Below, piece after piece: positions 1 through 12,078 of a stretch of DNA of 64,000 nucleotides. Source of the stretch: Armillaria gallica (taxonomy: Eukaryota; Basidiomycota; Agaricomycetes; Agaricales; Physalacriaceae); contig JBANDB010000021.1 in NCBI GenBank assembly GCA_037576215.1, positions 682,001 through 746,000 on the forward strand, in the 5' to 3' direction. The position numbers were made by a program, and so were the translations under genes. The notes under the pieces are model-generated. The model saw only the letters and a program-made list of their open reading frames with translations. It was not told the DNA's origin and did no database searches. Each line of letters begins with the position of its first letter. The first letter of the stretch is position 1.

Positions 1-1793
1 CAGTTGCATTTGACCGGGCGGCAATGGGGGCTTGGGTGGCAGCTTGACCTCTCCAAACACTCCCAAGGCAACAGCACGGCCCCATCGCACTCGCATTCCC
101 ATGACCTGTGATTCGACCAGACATCTAGGATTGGCACGAAGGTCGCGGAACTCGGTGACCTTGATACCCGTCTCAAACCGGTGCACACCCTTGCTGTGTG
201 TGAATGGAGGTGTATCCGGCTGTAAATGCCAAAAGGAAAACAACTTGTCGTCAAGACTGTGAAAAGAAAAGAAAAAAGAGTCAGTCAGAAATGAAGACAA
301 CCCATTACGGAGACACCTCGGTGGGAGTGGCCCGCGTTTTCTGTATCCCAATCTTGAGATCATACATCGGAATGAAAAGCACATGTCGCGTTGTCATTTC
401 GGTGGAACGAAAAGACAACAAGCGCTGTCAAGGACCGTTTCCTGTGTAAAAACACAGCTCCCGTCGAGGTGTGGGTACTCACCCTATTGAACCACCTGGA
501 GGCACAATAGCAACAAGCCTGTCAAATGCGCTCCAACTCTTGGTGTACATATCACGGGCGAGGGCACGCGATACATCTCCATTTCTACAGGAACATTCAG
601 GGTTGCACGAAGCGGGTGCGAAGCGTGCTTACCGACTGCTCAACATAACAATATATTTTTTCTTGTCTCCAGGTTCTTGGTATGGATGGGGAACGATGTT
701 GTATATCGGTGAGGGGATATACGTATGCGCTTGAGCCATAAATGTATCCGTTGGACCAAAAGACAGAACAGCATCCGACTGAGCAGGACAAACAGAAACA
801 AAGGTGGACAACGTGTCGGATGTGAAAGGAGTGAGAATGGTTTCTAGAGGAAAGAAAATAAGTATGTTTCGCTGCAGAATAACGCGAACTAAAATACCAG
901 GATCAAAGCCGTATCTGTCGACCAAATACCGCGACACGTATCCCGCCTTTCTGCCGCCGCCGTTAACGTCAACATCACCTAGCCAACCACGGACCCGACG
1001 GCCCTCCTCCCTGCTCCCACCGACGATATCCAGCACCCCCTCGTCCCAGACGCCACTCTGCACGTTCCACATCCCACTCAGGCATGCCTCGGCCTCGCCA
1101 ATACCGGCCCACTTTCCACCGACCAGACTCTCCAAAAATTTACTCGCAACTTGCACTCTTCCTGTCCGTACCCAGACCTCCTTCGCCCACATCTCCCGTA
1201 CACGGAACATCTGCGCTGCGAGCATCGATGCATTGCCGCCGGCGCTGATCCCGACGCGTCGCGCCATCGCATCCGCTCCCCCAAGCGTGCTCTCAATCGC
1301 CAGCGCATGAGGGTGCGACGAGTTATCCTGGGACGTCGGTGTGTGCGGTAGAGAGAACGACGCCGCCGGGAAGTGCGCAGGTAGTGGTAACCCTGGATCC
1401 AAGGACGAAAGCGCAGGCAACGGCGTCGATTTCCACCATACGAGCGCCTGCTGCGCACAGCCTGATATTGCCTTGATGTCCTTGATTTTGTACGACGATG
1501 CGAGCTTTGCAAGCAAGATATCTATACACGTGAACAGCACAATTTGCTTCCGTTGGTGGTGATTCTTTTGGTGGAGGATGGACTATATGCATACCTAAGG
1601 CCTTTACCCACATCTCTACCGGAGTTGTGTATGCCTCGCCAGGCGTCGTGAATATCCCCCCCTGCGTCTGGTACTCGCTGAGTTCGGTGTCGAAATCGAC
1701 TCGCTCGACGCCAACAAGTTCTTGCTTTTCATCGAGAATACATGCTCGGAGCTGGTCTGTCGCGAGCTCGAGCCCCAGGAAATGTGTGGCCAT
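1..1793 (-). CDS. XKS1: D-xylulose kinase (FGGY family), 3' end beyond window
   Basis: Phosphorylates D-xylulose with ATP to xylulose 5-phosphate in the cytosol, the last step by which D-xylose and L-arabinose enter the pentose phosphate pathway. Exons on the minus strand: 1595-1793, 898-1521, 633-843, 483-584 and 1-256 (open at the window edge). Introns are 73, 54, 48 and 226 nt, and the frame is kept across all four. Visible FGGY signatures are the N-terminal phosphate loop (FLGLELATDQLRACILD), the SGCAQQALVWW substrate segment, the FTSDTLSTF segment with the expected catalytic Asp, the SFGPTDTF motif, and the family run PPGGSIGLDDKLFSFWHLQP. About 420 residues are present, so roughly 100-150 C-terminal residues are missing compared with usual fungal xylulokinases. 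The 226-nt intron is long for this genome. The start is the only in-frame Met before the phosphate loop. Function is inferred from family membership, with little doubt. Confidence 0.92.
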
Positions 1794-3984
1794 CGTGCGG
1801 TGTCGTGAAAGAGGCGGAGATGTGCGTCGTTACTTTTTTTGCTGCTGCCGTGTGAAGCATGAAGAGAAGATTAGCTAAGCCTGATGGGCCCATGGAATTC
1901 GCCGTAATAGCCGTTCTGTTGGGCCTGACTTGCCATCTTTGATCTTTTTGATCAAACGACCTGTAACGCCTCGCGGCTGCTTCACAGGCTTGTCGGAGCC
2001 TTGCAGACGGAATGCTTAAACTAATCTTTTGATTCTTTCCCTTCCCAAGGTTTTCCCGTAGCCAAAATACTCTCTTTCGTTGTTTACGAGAATTACGTGT
2101 AGAAGCTGATGAAGCAAGCGTGAGACGTCCGAGTTTTCGGGAACAAATTCAAGCGGTTTGTTGATAGATGGACGATGAACATTCCAACATCATCTCGCTG
2201 AATCTCCAATCAGCTAAGTGTTGCCGTCGTTTCGAGAGCCCATCCAAAGTCCGGACCCTGCACTTAATTAAATGGATCAAAGGTATTTCAAGGCCCTGAA
2301 AGCATGGATGCTTACGCTATTCCGCTAAGGTTTATGGCGGATAGCTACACTCCGTCAAGAATTAGACAGAATCAACAGCGGAACCAAAATCAACATACTA
2401 ATTGCGGAGGCCTCGGTGATGAAATGTTGCTGGCCGAAGACCAAAAATTTCATAAGCCTTCATGAAGATCAGCCAAAATGAAATCGGCTGTGGGTGTGGC
2501 GTGGCGAACGCCACTCGGCATACAATATTGAGTCGGTTAATCGGGGGAGGAATCCGGGTTAGGCAGCGGATGAGCGCGAGGAAGAAGTGGTCATTTAAAT
2601 GTTCGGTCAATAAACACAGAAGCTGGTAAATGACAGGGTAGCCTGTCGCGTAATGGAGGAAGAAATGACGAGGAGAAAACAGAAAAGAGGAGAGGTAGTG
2701 GGAGCAGTGAAGAGCAAAATAGGTGCCATTGTCCGACGCACGACGGAGGCGGTGCTGGCTAAGCCTTGTTAGATTAAAATTTCGATACCACAATACTCTG
2801 CTTGGCACAGAACTTGGCATCTACGATTGAGGGTGTGGAGGAGGTGGAAATTCATCCAACCTTCACTTCGAACTATGTATATAGTTCGAATGGCCTTGAT
2901 CACCCTGGGAGAAACACTAGAGCGGCGATCGATGATCACTCCTTTACCCTGTATCGGTACCCATGATTTGCAGAACATCAGTAGATGTGATTCGTTGGCT
3001 TGTAGTGTGCGAGCAGCCATTGAATAGCGCGCAGTTAACTTTGAGTCGACGGAGAAAAGTAAACAACTAGCAGCGTTGGAGCCTGACCGTAAACAGTCCG
3101 ATACAATAATAGTTGAAGAGGTTGGGTGGATCTCGATCCAAATGATCGCATAGAAGATCAGTCTAACGAAACCAAAATTAGGGGATGCCTTTATCGTTAC
3201 AGGAATAGATAACACGAACCTGAACGCAGAGTATCCAGGAACACACTACACGAGACATGCCATTTATCTCGGTCGTGCTCCAAACGCCTCAAGGCGACCG
3301 CGGCGGTGTGGTATGAACACGCTCAAAGGCAGGTGTGGAAGGTGCAGTCCTCTGGGTAATAGCATCCATTGGATGGCCAGATCCGTGCAGCTATGAGCTT
3401 ACTCGAAGTCGAAAGGAGGCAATACATGCGAGACTGGGAAATATGACACTCGGGAAAACGAGCGCAACGCTCAAGCGAACAGTATGGACTGGAATAAGAT
3501 AAAACGTCTTCAGAGATGGGAAATTTCAGGTTGGCAAAGCAAGTCAAGGTTGAACGCACCAACAGCTGTCATAAGGTATGATTATATGCGTGCGGCAATT
3601 CTTGGAGAAGGTTATGCAACGAGTTTGGACAACATCCAAGGCCAAATTTCCATTGGTGTATATCTAAAAAGGGATTAAAAGAGGAAATAATGTAATTGAA
3701 AATCCGCATACATTCACAATCCTCTGCACCAGTTCGTCAATGTCAGTCTCGCCCAACGTTCAGCTGAAACTTTCCAGTACCAGAAAGAAATACGAGAGTT
3801 AGAAACTCTCGAATCATGCCTCCTGGACTACAGGGTTGAATGGCTGGTAAAAGGAGTAGACTTTAGGTCAGTCATCGTGGTACAGGTCGAAGGAGTGGAT
3901 CGCTGCCAATGAATCGAGCCGACGGCACAACTGGGCCTCGTGATCGGATTTCCACGCCACAGACGTGTGGGGGCCCCCAGATTC
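1794..3984. other. Gene-free stretch
   Basis: Short open frames lie on both strands, but none shows family motifs, sensible splice sites or codon bias. The part next to the xylulokinase start must hold its promoter. A small hairpin lies at 2867-2890 and another with 8-bp arms near 3792-3812. I see no gene here. Confidence 0.55.
2867..2890. repeat. Perfect short inverted repeat
   Basis: Arms TTCGAACTAT and ATAGTTCGAA (10 bp each) are separated by GTAT. No gene borders it closely enough to call it a terminator. Confidence 0.6.
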
Positions 3985-4190
3985 GCGTTCCTGCGCTACC
4001 GCGTAATGCTGCCAATTCAATTTGCCCATTTTTGGCTCCAATCCCGATCTCTCTTAGCCCTACTACGCCATACTAAGAACATCAATAGATTTTTTCAAAT
4101 ATTATGGCAAGCAGTCGGAATCACAGAGGAAATACAAATGCAAGTTCTGGGGAATACCAGTGATTATCATAAGCATCTACTACCTAGTTA
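3985..4190 (+). pseudogene. Relic of an F-box/LRR gene 3' end
   Basis: The DNA matches the last exon of F-box/LRR genes B and C. A stretch near 4120-4165 (a GAATCAC-GAGGAAATACA-AGTTCTGG series with small gaps) parallels the end of gene C. Just upstream, KNINRFFQILWQ lines up with KTNIHAFKIWYL of gene C, and QFAHFW with DFATYS. Small insertions break the frame and no start or upstream exons can be found, so this is a dead fragment of the family, on the opposite strand to most of its relatives here. The alignment was made by eye and is short. Confidence 0.4.
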
Positions 4191-4243
4191 TTACTGTGAA
4201 AGACTGAGGACACTACAGATATTCGAGAGCTGCCAATGAAAAA

Positions 4244-6307
4244 TTAACACGCAGAAGACTCCGAGCTCTTATTCAAAGGCGCCCCATCCAACAGAGTCCA
4301 ACGCATGACCTGGTTCACCACCGAAGCGCCCTGCGGACAAGCGCCACGCCCGACCTCCTCCATTTTCCTTTCCCACTCAGGATACACCAGAGGGTCAGTA
4401 AACTGCTCGAGCAGGTATCGAACCTCCATATCAAGTATTTCGGGGTACCTAAGTGCAACTATCAGTGACTCTGATGAGCATGAATTCAAGTACGTACTTG
4501 TGAGTGAACTTGGAAAAGACCTCGGCGACGATGTTACTTGGCGTCAATTGCGAACGAATGTTTTCGAACGCCAGTTGTTTAAGGCTATCGAGATCTGCCT
4601 AATGGGATGTCAGTAGAAATCGTGTTTTGAAACCAAGATTACTCACCTTCACAGCCAAGCGATACATCGACTTTGGTGAGCATGCATCTTTGTCCGTGAT
4701 CCGAGGAGTTCCATTTGACTTGAGAGATGCGAAGGATATTTCTTGAGTGTATAGATATGCAAGAAAGGTTTTCCAGCTAGGAGACATAATCAGACTCCAT
4801 CACGATTCCGAGGTAAGCTGCTCACGTCGTATAGGCAGTGTCCTTGACATGCCAGATGGTCCCCAAACGGACTGGTCCCTGCACATCCTTTCCACGGCTG
4901 TCGCGCCTGCGTGAAAACGATGACGGCCTATCGGAGTCCTCTGATACGCTCTCCACTGTTGATAGCGCCGTGTCAACAACCAAAGGAAATAGTTGTGACC
5001 TCCGTGCCACCGGTGGTGACCTCGGTGGGAACAGCATCGGCCACTCTGTCGGTGTTGATAACGGAGGGTCCGACGAAACCGGCTCCTCGTGTGCTGGCTC
5101 GAAGGCTTCGAAATCAAAATCTTTGAGCGAATACGGATTAGTTGGTGCTGCGCCTGTAAGCAGAACAAAAAATCACCTGTTGTGGTCGTCACCGCAGTAT
5201 CAAGATCCTCCGTATCTGGATCATTATCATCCCCGTCATCCTCATCAAAATCACTATCCGCTTCATAATCGTACGCATCCCACGCCGTATCCTCGTGAAC
5301 ATCAGAATCAAGATCGACCAATGTAGCGCCTGTATTTATGTCTGACAACATCAAATATCAGCACCCTCACGACTCATCGGGATTAATCACATACATTTAT
5401 CCAAGTAAGGTGTGTATCCCTCCACCAGAACACTGCTCGCGAAGATCGCCTTCGGGGAGCCGATACGTCCACGAGGCGATATGCGTGTATGTACCATGAA
5501 TTTAAGATCAATGGGTAGTTTACCGTCGTTGTCAAGGGTGGACTTCATAACCTTTAAAACTCTTGACCAATATGTAAGAGCGGGATCAGGTCGAGCAATC
5601 TGCGGGAGAGTCTCCTCAGGAGGGCCAATGTCTGGAGGAGTGACCTCGGGGGAGTCAACGTCTGGAAGAGTGACATCAGGGGAAAGAAAGACTGGGATAG
5701 CAACATCCGGAGGAACAATATCTGGGAGAGGGATGTCTGGAGGAGGGACCTCGGGGTAATCAATGTCCGGAAGAGTGACATCAGGGGGGAGAAAGGCTGG
5801 GACAGCGACATCCGGAGGAGCGATATCTGGCAGGGAGTCTTCGGGGGAAGCCACGTCTGGCAGAATAACGCTCGGGACAGCGACATGGGGAGCAACGTCG
5901 TTTGGAGCAGTGACCATGATTTTGACGGCCAGACTTGACTTTCCCTGAAATGCGGGTTCTTGCAGGATAAACGTTCCGATGAAAGCCTTTTTTCTAGATA
6001 GAGTTTTGACCTTCTTTACCTGCTCGGCCGTCGACTCGACCGACGCACGGAAGGACAGGGTACCAGGCGGGGTAGGTGTTGCGCCCGGAAAAACATACAA
6101 AGTACAAGTCGCCTGTAATCTTTGGGGAGATGTTTTGCCGCCACCAATGACTTGGATCAGAACGGTGAATTTGGCGGTCCATCCCAATCCAAATGGCTCG
6201 CTCTGTAGTGTATGCTTTCCAACTTCCCTGATGACCGGAAAGGAGAAGGAGGATTTAACTTGGCGCCCCGAGACCCACTCGTCAGGCTGTGTCTTGGTCA
6301 GGAGCAT
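4244..6307 (-). CDS. MATH-like/BTB (POZ) domain protein 1
   Basis: Six exons on the minus strand: 5395-6307, 5177-5341, 4826-5153, 4647-4776, 4498-4598 and 4244-4448. All introns are 23-53 nt and the frame joins to 613 residues. The first ~130 residues resemble the MATH-like sandwich of this basidiomycete family. A Pro/Asp/Val-rich linker of about 120 residues follows, then a BTB fold: LKFMVHTR, then SPKAIFASSVLVEGYTPYLDK, an acidic insert, WKTFLAYLYTQEISFASLKS and CSPKSMYRLAVKV. A BACK-like tail follows (SNIVAEVFSKFT, YPEILDMEVRYLLEQ). Proteins of this design usually bring substrates to cullin-3 ubiquitin ligases; that role is inferred. The 23-nt intron (5154-5176) is very short, and skipping it would shift the frame. 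Its closest relative in the window is the gene at 8647-10261. Confidence 0.85.
5606..5850 (-). repeat. 105-bp tandem repeat coding a P-x-D-V linker
   Basis: Two adjacent copies of a 105-bp (35-residue) unit lie in the linker of the BTB protein above. Each copy is itself built from shorter PPDV/LPDI/PEV steps. Matching anchors (TGACATCAGG) sit 105 bp apart at 5671 and 5776. The unit is a multiple of three, so the frame is kept. Gene 2 of the family lacks this linker. Confidence 0.7.
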
Positions 6308-6853
6308 GTCGTGGCGGAGACGGGGTCAAAGGGTGTTCGAATGAAGTTTGTCCTTTAAATACGCGCGGCCTCTCTGTCGGAAACCATGCTGCTGCTGCAT
6401 GGGCATTCACATCGATGATACCACACGTCGGTGGCAAGAACATATACAGACGTACATATAGGTGGTTGGACCTAGACAGGGGTGCCTGGCCTAGTAAGTG
6501 AGATTGTCAGGTTACAACGTACATTGAAGGATAAACTGACTTCAGAGCACAAATGTAGCCCAATTCTTGGGTGCGGCATCGCTCCGACGTGTAAACACGA
6601 CCTTAATTTCCTCATTTCCGGGGTACCCCTTGAAATTCATTTTGAAGAGCCGAGGTGGCATGGAGTGGGCGTGTCAGTAGTGGCGAGTTGTTTCCCCGAC
6701 TGAGTTAGTTTTTATACGAGAGCGATGGTATGAACGTCAATGATTCGGATACAATAGTAGTAGTTTGTACAAAAGTCCGTGATTTGAATGAACCTGCGGA
6801 ACATGACCACTAAGCAGAGCACAGAAGTAGAGACCGAAATCGCGTACCCCACT
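6308..6853. other. Intergenic; promoter of MATH/BTB gene 1
   Basis: On the minus strand a TATA-like TATTTAAAG (about 6350-6360) lies some 45 nt before the BTB gene 1 start. The rest should hold the 3' flank of the HtrL-like gene. No open frame here looks coding. Confidence 0.5.
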
Positions 6854-8000
6854 TTAGCTCACTAAGGTCGCCCTGGGGGGAGTCCAGCCCTGCCCAAACC
6901 GCGCTTTCAAAACGTCCATCATTTTCGCCGCCCTCGGCGTCAAACACGATTGCCTTGCGTGTTTGTCATTCCAGAATCCCCACCAGTCCCACATATTCCA
7001 CGCGTTGTACATGCGCTGCCTATCCGATGGACTGGCTAGGAGATACTGATAGCTTTGACAGACTTCGAGGTCAACCGTGAGGACATGGGACGGAAAAAGG
7101 AGGAACAGAGCGTTAGCAAGCGTCTGATCGTCACCGACAAAGACGCCTTGTGAGAAATAAGCATCGTGGTAGCGATAAAACGTCCTCTGCCACCAATCGA
7201 GTGCTTGTAAGGAACCGCCGAAGAACGAACCTGTGCGCATTTTAGTTATACAGTCAGAAGAAGGGTAGGAACCGAGACCGACTCTGGCTGAAATCGTTGT
7301 CTATGGGGCCGAGTTGGTCCCCCCAGTATTTCATGGTTGTATGAGGAAGCGCACGGATAGGAAAGAATATACGGTCACGGGCTTGTTGCCCGGTTGCCAA
7401 GACTTCTTGGGTGATCATGACATCGGGCCAAGCGATGTTGCCATAGTCAGTTTCCCAGCTCCCCACGTCTATCCAAAACGCATAATCGTACTCTGCGCTT
7501 AGATTTCTCATCGCTTCATAGACGAAGAACGGTTTGCTATTCCGCATCGCATACAGCTCCGCCGAATGATCCCCCGGTTGACGGTCCAAGCCCTGCATTT
7601 CAACATATTTATCGATACGGCCACGAAGAGGAGGTATGCTGAAGGGTGAGGTATATGTGGTGTTAACAGTGATAGGCCGAGAGCCTCTGAGGTCCCACAC
7701 GATTTCCTCCATACCCGGAGAGGTAAACAGGTAGATTTCAGTTGTCACTTGGCCCAAAAAAACGGAGAGCCATTGCCTGTACTGGGAGGCTCTGTGATTA
7801 GACGTGAATATGGGGTAGAAGGCCGATACCAAAAGAACTCTGGGGAGTAATGTCGAGTTGCTCGTGTTCGACGCGGGCTCATGAGTGACTGCAGAGGATT
7901 CTTGGAAGACGGCGGAGTTGTATATAGAAAATAAAAATAGGGAAAAGATGGAAAGTCCTAACAGCGCTCTAAATCTCCAAGGAGAGAGGCCAAAGGCCAT
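6854..8000 (-). CDS. Type II membrane protein, HtrL/YibB-like (putative glycosyltransferase)
   Basis: Two exons, 7283-8000 and 6854-7230, join to 364 residues. A signal anchor (about residues 9-30, FRALLGLSIFSLFLFSIYNS) follows a short cytosolic tail, so the body should face the secretory lumen. Conserved blocks of a basidiomycete family resembling HtrL/YibB follow: LLVSAFYPI, YRQWLSVFLGQV, RIDKYVEMQG, ELYAMRNSKPFFVYEA, YDYAFWIDVGSW, MKYWGDQLGPIDNDF, SFFGGS, and GVFVGDDQTLANALFLLFP. The acidic DVG and GDD groups are where a sugar-nucleotide transferase would bind metal, but the activity is inferred. The 52-nt intron has a weak donor (GTCGGT), yet it keeps the frame and has a good branch point and acceptor. 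It sits between two MATH/BTB genes with no evident functional link. Confidence 0.72.
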
Positions 8001-8646
8001 TCAAATAACGATGGCTCCGGTGAGATGGTGGTTAGTGGGAGAGATGCGGAGATCGGACCGAAGGCCCGAACTTTTTCATTTCTGGGTCCTCCTGCAGCCC
8101 CAGCCTAGCCCACAAGGAGAGATCTACCCAGCCGCCATGCGGAGTCGAGTCCTCCATTCCAGTGTACGAAGGTAACAGATGGGTCATTACATATACTCCC
8201 CTCACTCATCATGCATCAATGCTTAAGTCTTGCATTGCAGGAAATAATTTTAAAGGCACTCCCCCCCTCCCACCAGAAAATGCTTCGTACCTTGACCTTC
8301 AATATCGACCAGGATCTGGCTACATGCACTTATATTTTGGTCGGGGCCGAATCTTACAAATCGTCATTATGAATTGCCATGCGGCAATCATGAATGGCGG
8401 TGCTGGTCTTGGTCGATGGCGCTTCTAACAGCATCTATCATACGCCGATGTTTCAGAATGTGCTTGTAGTGTTTCAGGATTTTTGCTCTTCACGCCGTCA
8501 CTTGAGCAGCTTTGAGTCAAAGCAGGGCAGCCAACAGCTGATACCATCCTTTCCAGTTTACCACCACCGTATCGGGGTCTACCACGCCTTGTCCTCGCTG
8601 TACGACTATATTACAAACAACTACTGCTCATGAATTAGACGCAGTC
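8001..8646. other. Divergent intergenic region
   Basis: It separates the HtrL-like gene (minus) from MATH/BTB gene 2 (plus), so both promoters should lie here. No convincing TATA box or coding exon is seen. Several TATA-like AT runs (around 8595-8620) lie upstream of the BTB start. Confidence 0.45.
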
Positions 8647-10261
8647 ATGACCATGCTTCTTACAGAGCCTCACCGCATTGTCTCCGTGGATCCCCTGACC
8701 ATGAAGACAACTTTCACGTTCCCCAGCGACTTTCATGAACATCGATACCCGCAGAAAGGCTTCACCTCCACCATGGGATGGACCTTCTTCGTTCGCTCCT
8801 CCGAATCGGCGGATAACCAACGAGAGATAAAAGTAGACTTTGGCTATATCACACCAGACAGCGCGGACTTCCAAGGCTATGCGATATCCATTTCTGGGCG
8901 AATGGCTGTATCTCCAACACGTGCATACTGTCTTGGGCCCACAACGGTGGCAGCTCCCCGACCAAAAATGTTCGTTGCTGCTAGAATCGATCCTAGGAAA
9001 ATGCTCGTCAGACCGGATGCCAATTTGGCGTTCGAGTTTACTGTCGCGTTCCTAAGGACCTCGGTGCCTTCTCCCGCCGTCTGTGCGCCATGTCCAGCCA
9101 ACGCATCTAAAGTATTTCATGATGCCATTAGGACTGGGGAGCCTTTTGACATTACCTTCTACTTGTACAGTCGACGGTCATACGGTGGAAGAGTTGGCGA
9201 ACGAAAGGCTCTCTTTGGGAGCAAACGGGCTCTGTTGAATATAACGGATAGCCTTGACCGAGGTAATTGTCCTTTCTTTGACCGCCGTCGTCGTAGCTAA
9301 CTTGATTACAGTCATAACTGAGAATATCGTCAATGAGACTGACGACGATTTTCCCTCTGGCCATGTCACGGATGAATACGACTACGATGACGATAGCGAC
9401 TTGGATGAGGAGCCGGACCAAGATGACTGGTGAGTTCTTTCTAACCTGACATATGCCGAAAATCTTCATACCATTATCTAGGTGTTCCATAGAACATTCC
9501 GACTTGGACGCGCGGCATCCTCGTAGAATTGGACACGCTTGCGTCCTGAACGATGTTTCATACAGAACGTACGTACACTCACGCTGTCTTCTCTCGGCTA
9601 AGGTTAATCCCGGAATAGGTGGAAATGTCTACTTCTTTATTGTTACACGGGCCGCCTGTGCTTCTCGATCCTGAACAGTGTCCGTGGAACCCGAACGCAT
9701 GAATCTGATGACTTCCCTACCTGCTCCCCAAAATCTATGTACCGACTAGCTAACATGGTATGCCATCAGTCCGTAAAGAACTCCTTTAGTCTTGACTGAT
9801 CTTACCTCGCCAGATTAATCACGAACATATAAAACAACTTTCCCTCGAAAACCTTCGATCCCAGCTATCTGTTGAGAATGTTTACAAAGAGGTGTTCTCT
9901 GATTTTACTTCACGGTGCTGTACCTTTCGCTATTCAGACGTCGTCCGTCATCTGACTGTACGATAGGTTTCCAGATGTGTTCGAAATGGAACGGCAGATC
10001 ATCCATACATTATGGTTTGATCCTACGGCACACGAAACGATACAGGAGCAGTTCGCAAATGGGGAGCTCCATCGTGGGCGATCCGCATTCAAGATGATTA
10101 TAGATAGCATTGGGTCAAACCTTGTTGGATGCCCTTCTCCTTCAAGTTCTTCGTCGCCCGAGAATGGCCCTATTGAATGGGACGCTCGCTCGTTATATGG
10201 AGAGTATCAGTCACCAGTCATTCCGAACAACTCGAGGCCAGCTTGGAGGAGGAGTCTTTAG
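8647..10261 (+). CDS. MATH-like/BTB (POZ) domain protein 2
   Basis: Six exons, 8647-9262, 9312-9429, 9482-9568, 9619-9757, 9814-9914 and 9967-10261, join in frame to 451 residues. The N-terminal MATH-like part starts around TTFTFPSDFHEHRYPQKGFT. The BTB part begins at PFDITFYLYSRRS, has GERKALFGSKRALLN, then an acidic stretch (EYDYDDDSDLDEEPDQDD) matching the one in BTB protein 1, then TWKCLLLYCYTGRL, TCSPKSMYRLANM and a BACK-like tail (SLENLRSQLSVENVYKEVFS). Exon number and most intron positions agree with gene 1, so the two are paralogues in opposite orientation. A role as a cullin-3 substrate adaptor is inferred. The third-helix segment is more diverged than in gene 1. The start chosen is the first Met of the open frame; a second Met lies two codons later. 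Confidence 0.82.
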
Positions 10262-10414
10262 ATGTCTCGTTTTATTTAAGTTATTTGATTTCATTTGTCT
10301 GCACCTTATACAGCACCTAAATTATCCTTATACCCAGCATTATGTACAGTGTATTACTTCTGTATTACAAACCCTTGGAACCTTTGAAAACGCGGTATGA
10401 GCTGCGCGGGAGGA

Positions 10415-12078
10415 CATCAGGAAAAAGCTTTTTGCTACATAACTCCGTGCCAGTGCTATGTAACGCTACCCAGGTTACGTAGCTGAGATAGTTCACCCCT
10501 ACAGCTACGTAGCTTCCGGTAGCACCCCGTACCTTGCTGCTAGATGTACTGTAACAGTATATATCTTGTGAAAGAGATAGAAATTAGACAGTTACATTGA
10601 AGTGAATCAAGAAGCCAAAATCAGGTATGCGGTGACTTTGGACAGGTAGCTTAAGCAACTGAACTAGAAAAATTATGGTGATCTTGGAAGACTTCCAGAT
10701 ACAAAATGCGAGCTGAATTGATTGCCGATTGGCGGGAACTGACTCAACCGTCTCCAGGAAGCCTAGGGTATGCACGTAGTGACTGCAAGTGCAATGTCTG
10801 CGACTCAGGCTGCCTGGCAATCGAGAATTGATACCTCACACTTAGGGATTAACAATGGAAACTATCATTTATGGAAGAGAAGCACACCGAAAAAGTGGAC
10901 ATAGTTGAAGCTAACAGAGACCAGATACTTCACTGCGCAAATGCGACGCAAATGATGAAGCCCATTTAAAACCCCGATCAAGGTCCGAAGGTCCGTGCAC
11001 AATCAACGAAACGATCACGCCATCCGATCAAACCAACCCCCTTTTCTTCCCTTTCGCCATCATCACTCGTAGCTTCTCTCTTGAGCATATGGCCTTCACT
11101 GACTTTGCGCTGCTCCTGTTTCGGGCTTCAAGCTTCAAGATTTCAATCCTTTGACTGTCATTCTCTGTGAATGCAATGGATCTATGGCTGCCGGTGAGTG
11201 GCATTTTATTGTTGGTTCTTCCTTTTGATGATTTTGGACACATTCAGCTTTGACGGAAACCGATGGCGCGCGCTTATGCAGGTTTGGCATTGTATAACGA
11301 AGAGTCGCAATGAATGCACTGCTTAGGTTCAGTTTGGGTATGTCGTTCGTCGTCGCCATTTCCGCACTAACTAAAGAGCCAATCATAGGACTGTTGGGAC
11401 CCCCTGTAGTTGTATGATAGGCGGTCATCCTGGTTTCGTTGGTGGGTTTGCTTTCCATTTTCATGGCTATGGGATCCTCTTATATCTTTTCAGTTCTCCG
11501 GTCGGACCAATTTTATTCTTCCGTCTACTTTCCGGTACGTCATACTAGCACCTGATCTGATGCTCGCCTTAACATGTCTTCTCTTCAACAGGTGTCGCTG
11601 TATTTTTCTTTCCCCTTCGCGGCCGTATTGTGGGGATTCGGAAGGTGCGCTGCGCGGACGAGACAGTTCTCCATGTCACAGATCCAATCGTTTCAACAAC
11701 CGACTGTGGCGGTTCATAGTCATCTCTGTATTGTGTATGGTGGAGAAGACTGGGTTGTCCACTTCTTTGCATGACGCCATTGCCCTGCCCACCCTGGTGC
11801 CTTTTATATAGGAAATAGCGTCGTATACACCATTTTGTATAGTCTATAAATGAAATTGATTTCAATGGATTTACACGCAACGTATGAGATATCTTGAGCA
11901 ATAGTACAAGTATATGACTGTTACAGGATAATTAGTGGTGTGCTACGGCACCCTATGTAGCGGTACGTAACATTAGCTGAATGCTACCGGATGCTATATA
12001 AGGGGGGACCTGACTACGGGGCTACCTGAGCTATATACCACCGATACTTGTATATAGCTTGGTGAGTTTTTCCTGATG
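10415..12078. mobile_element. Possible non-autonomous element with 12-bp inverted ends
   Basis: CATCAGGAAAAA (10415-10426) and its exact reverse complement (12067-12078) border the segment. Just inside each end lies a patch rich in GCTAC/GTAGC (about 10435-10545 and 11935-12055), as subterminal repeats of DNA transposons often are. I see no clear target-site duplication. The interior (about 11040-11810) has several intron-like GT...AG pairs and two competing open frames on the plus strand, so it may carry a captured or decayed gene, but no family motif is recognisable. Confidence 0.35.

Noticed and set aside
804..1310. 168-codon open frame on the plus strand
   Set aside because: It lies antisense inside the long xylulokinase exon and has no motif of its own; the opposite strand has the full family signature.
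5554..5948. Open frames on both strands across the P-x-D-V linker
   Set aside because: They result from the low-complexity repeat, which is open in several frames; only the frame continuous with the MATH and BTB parts is real.
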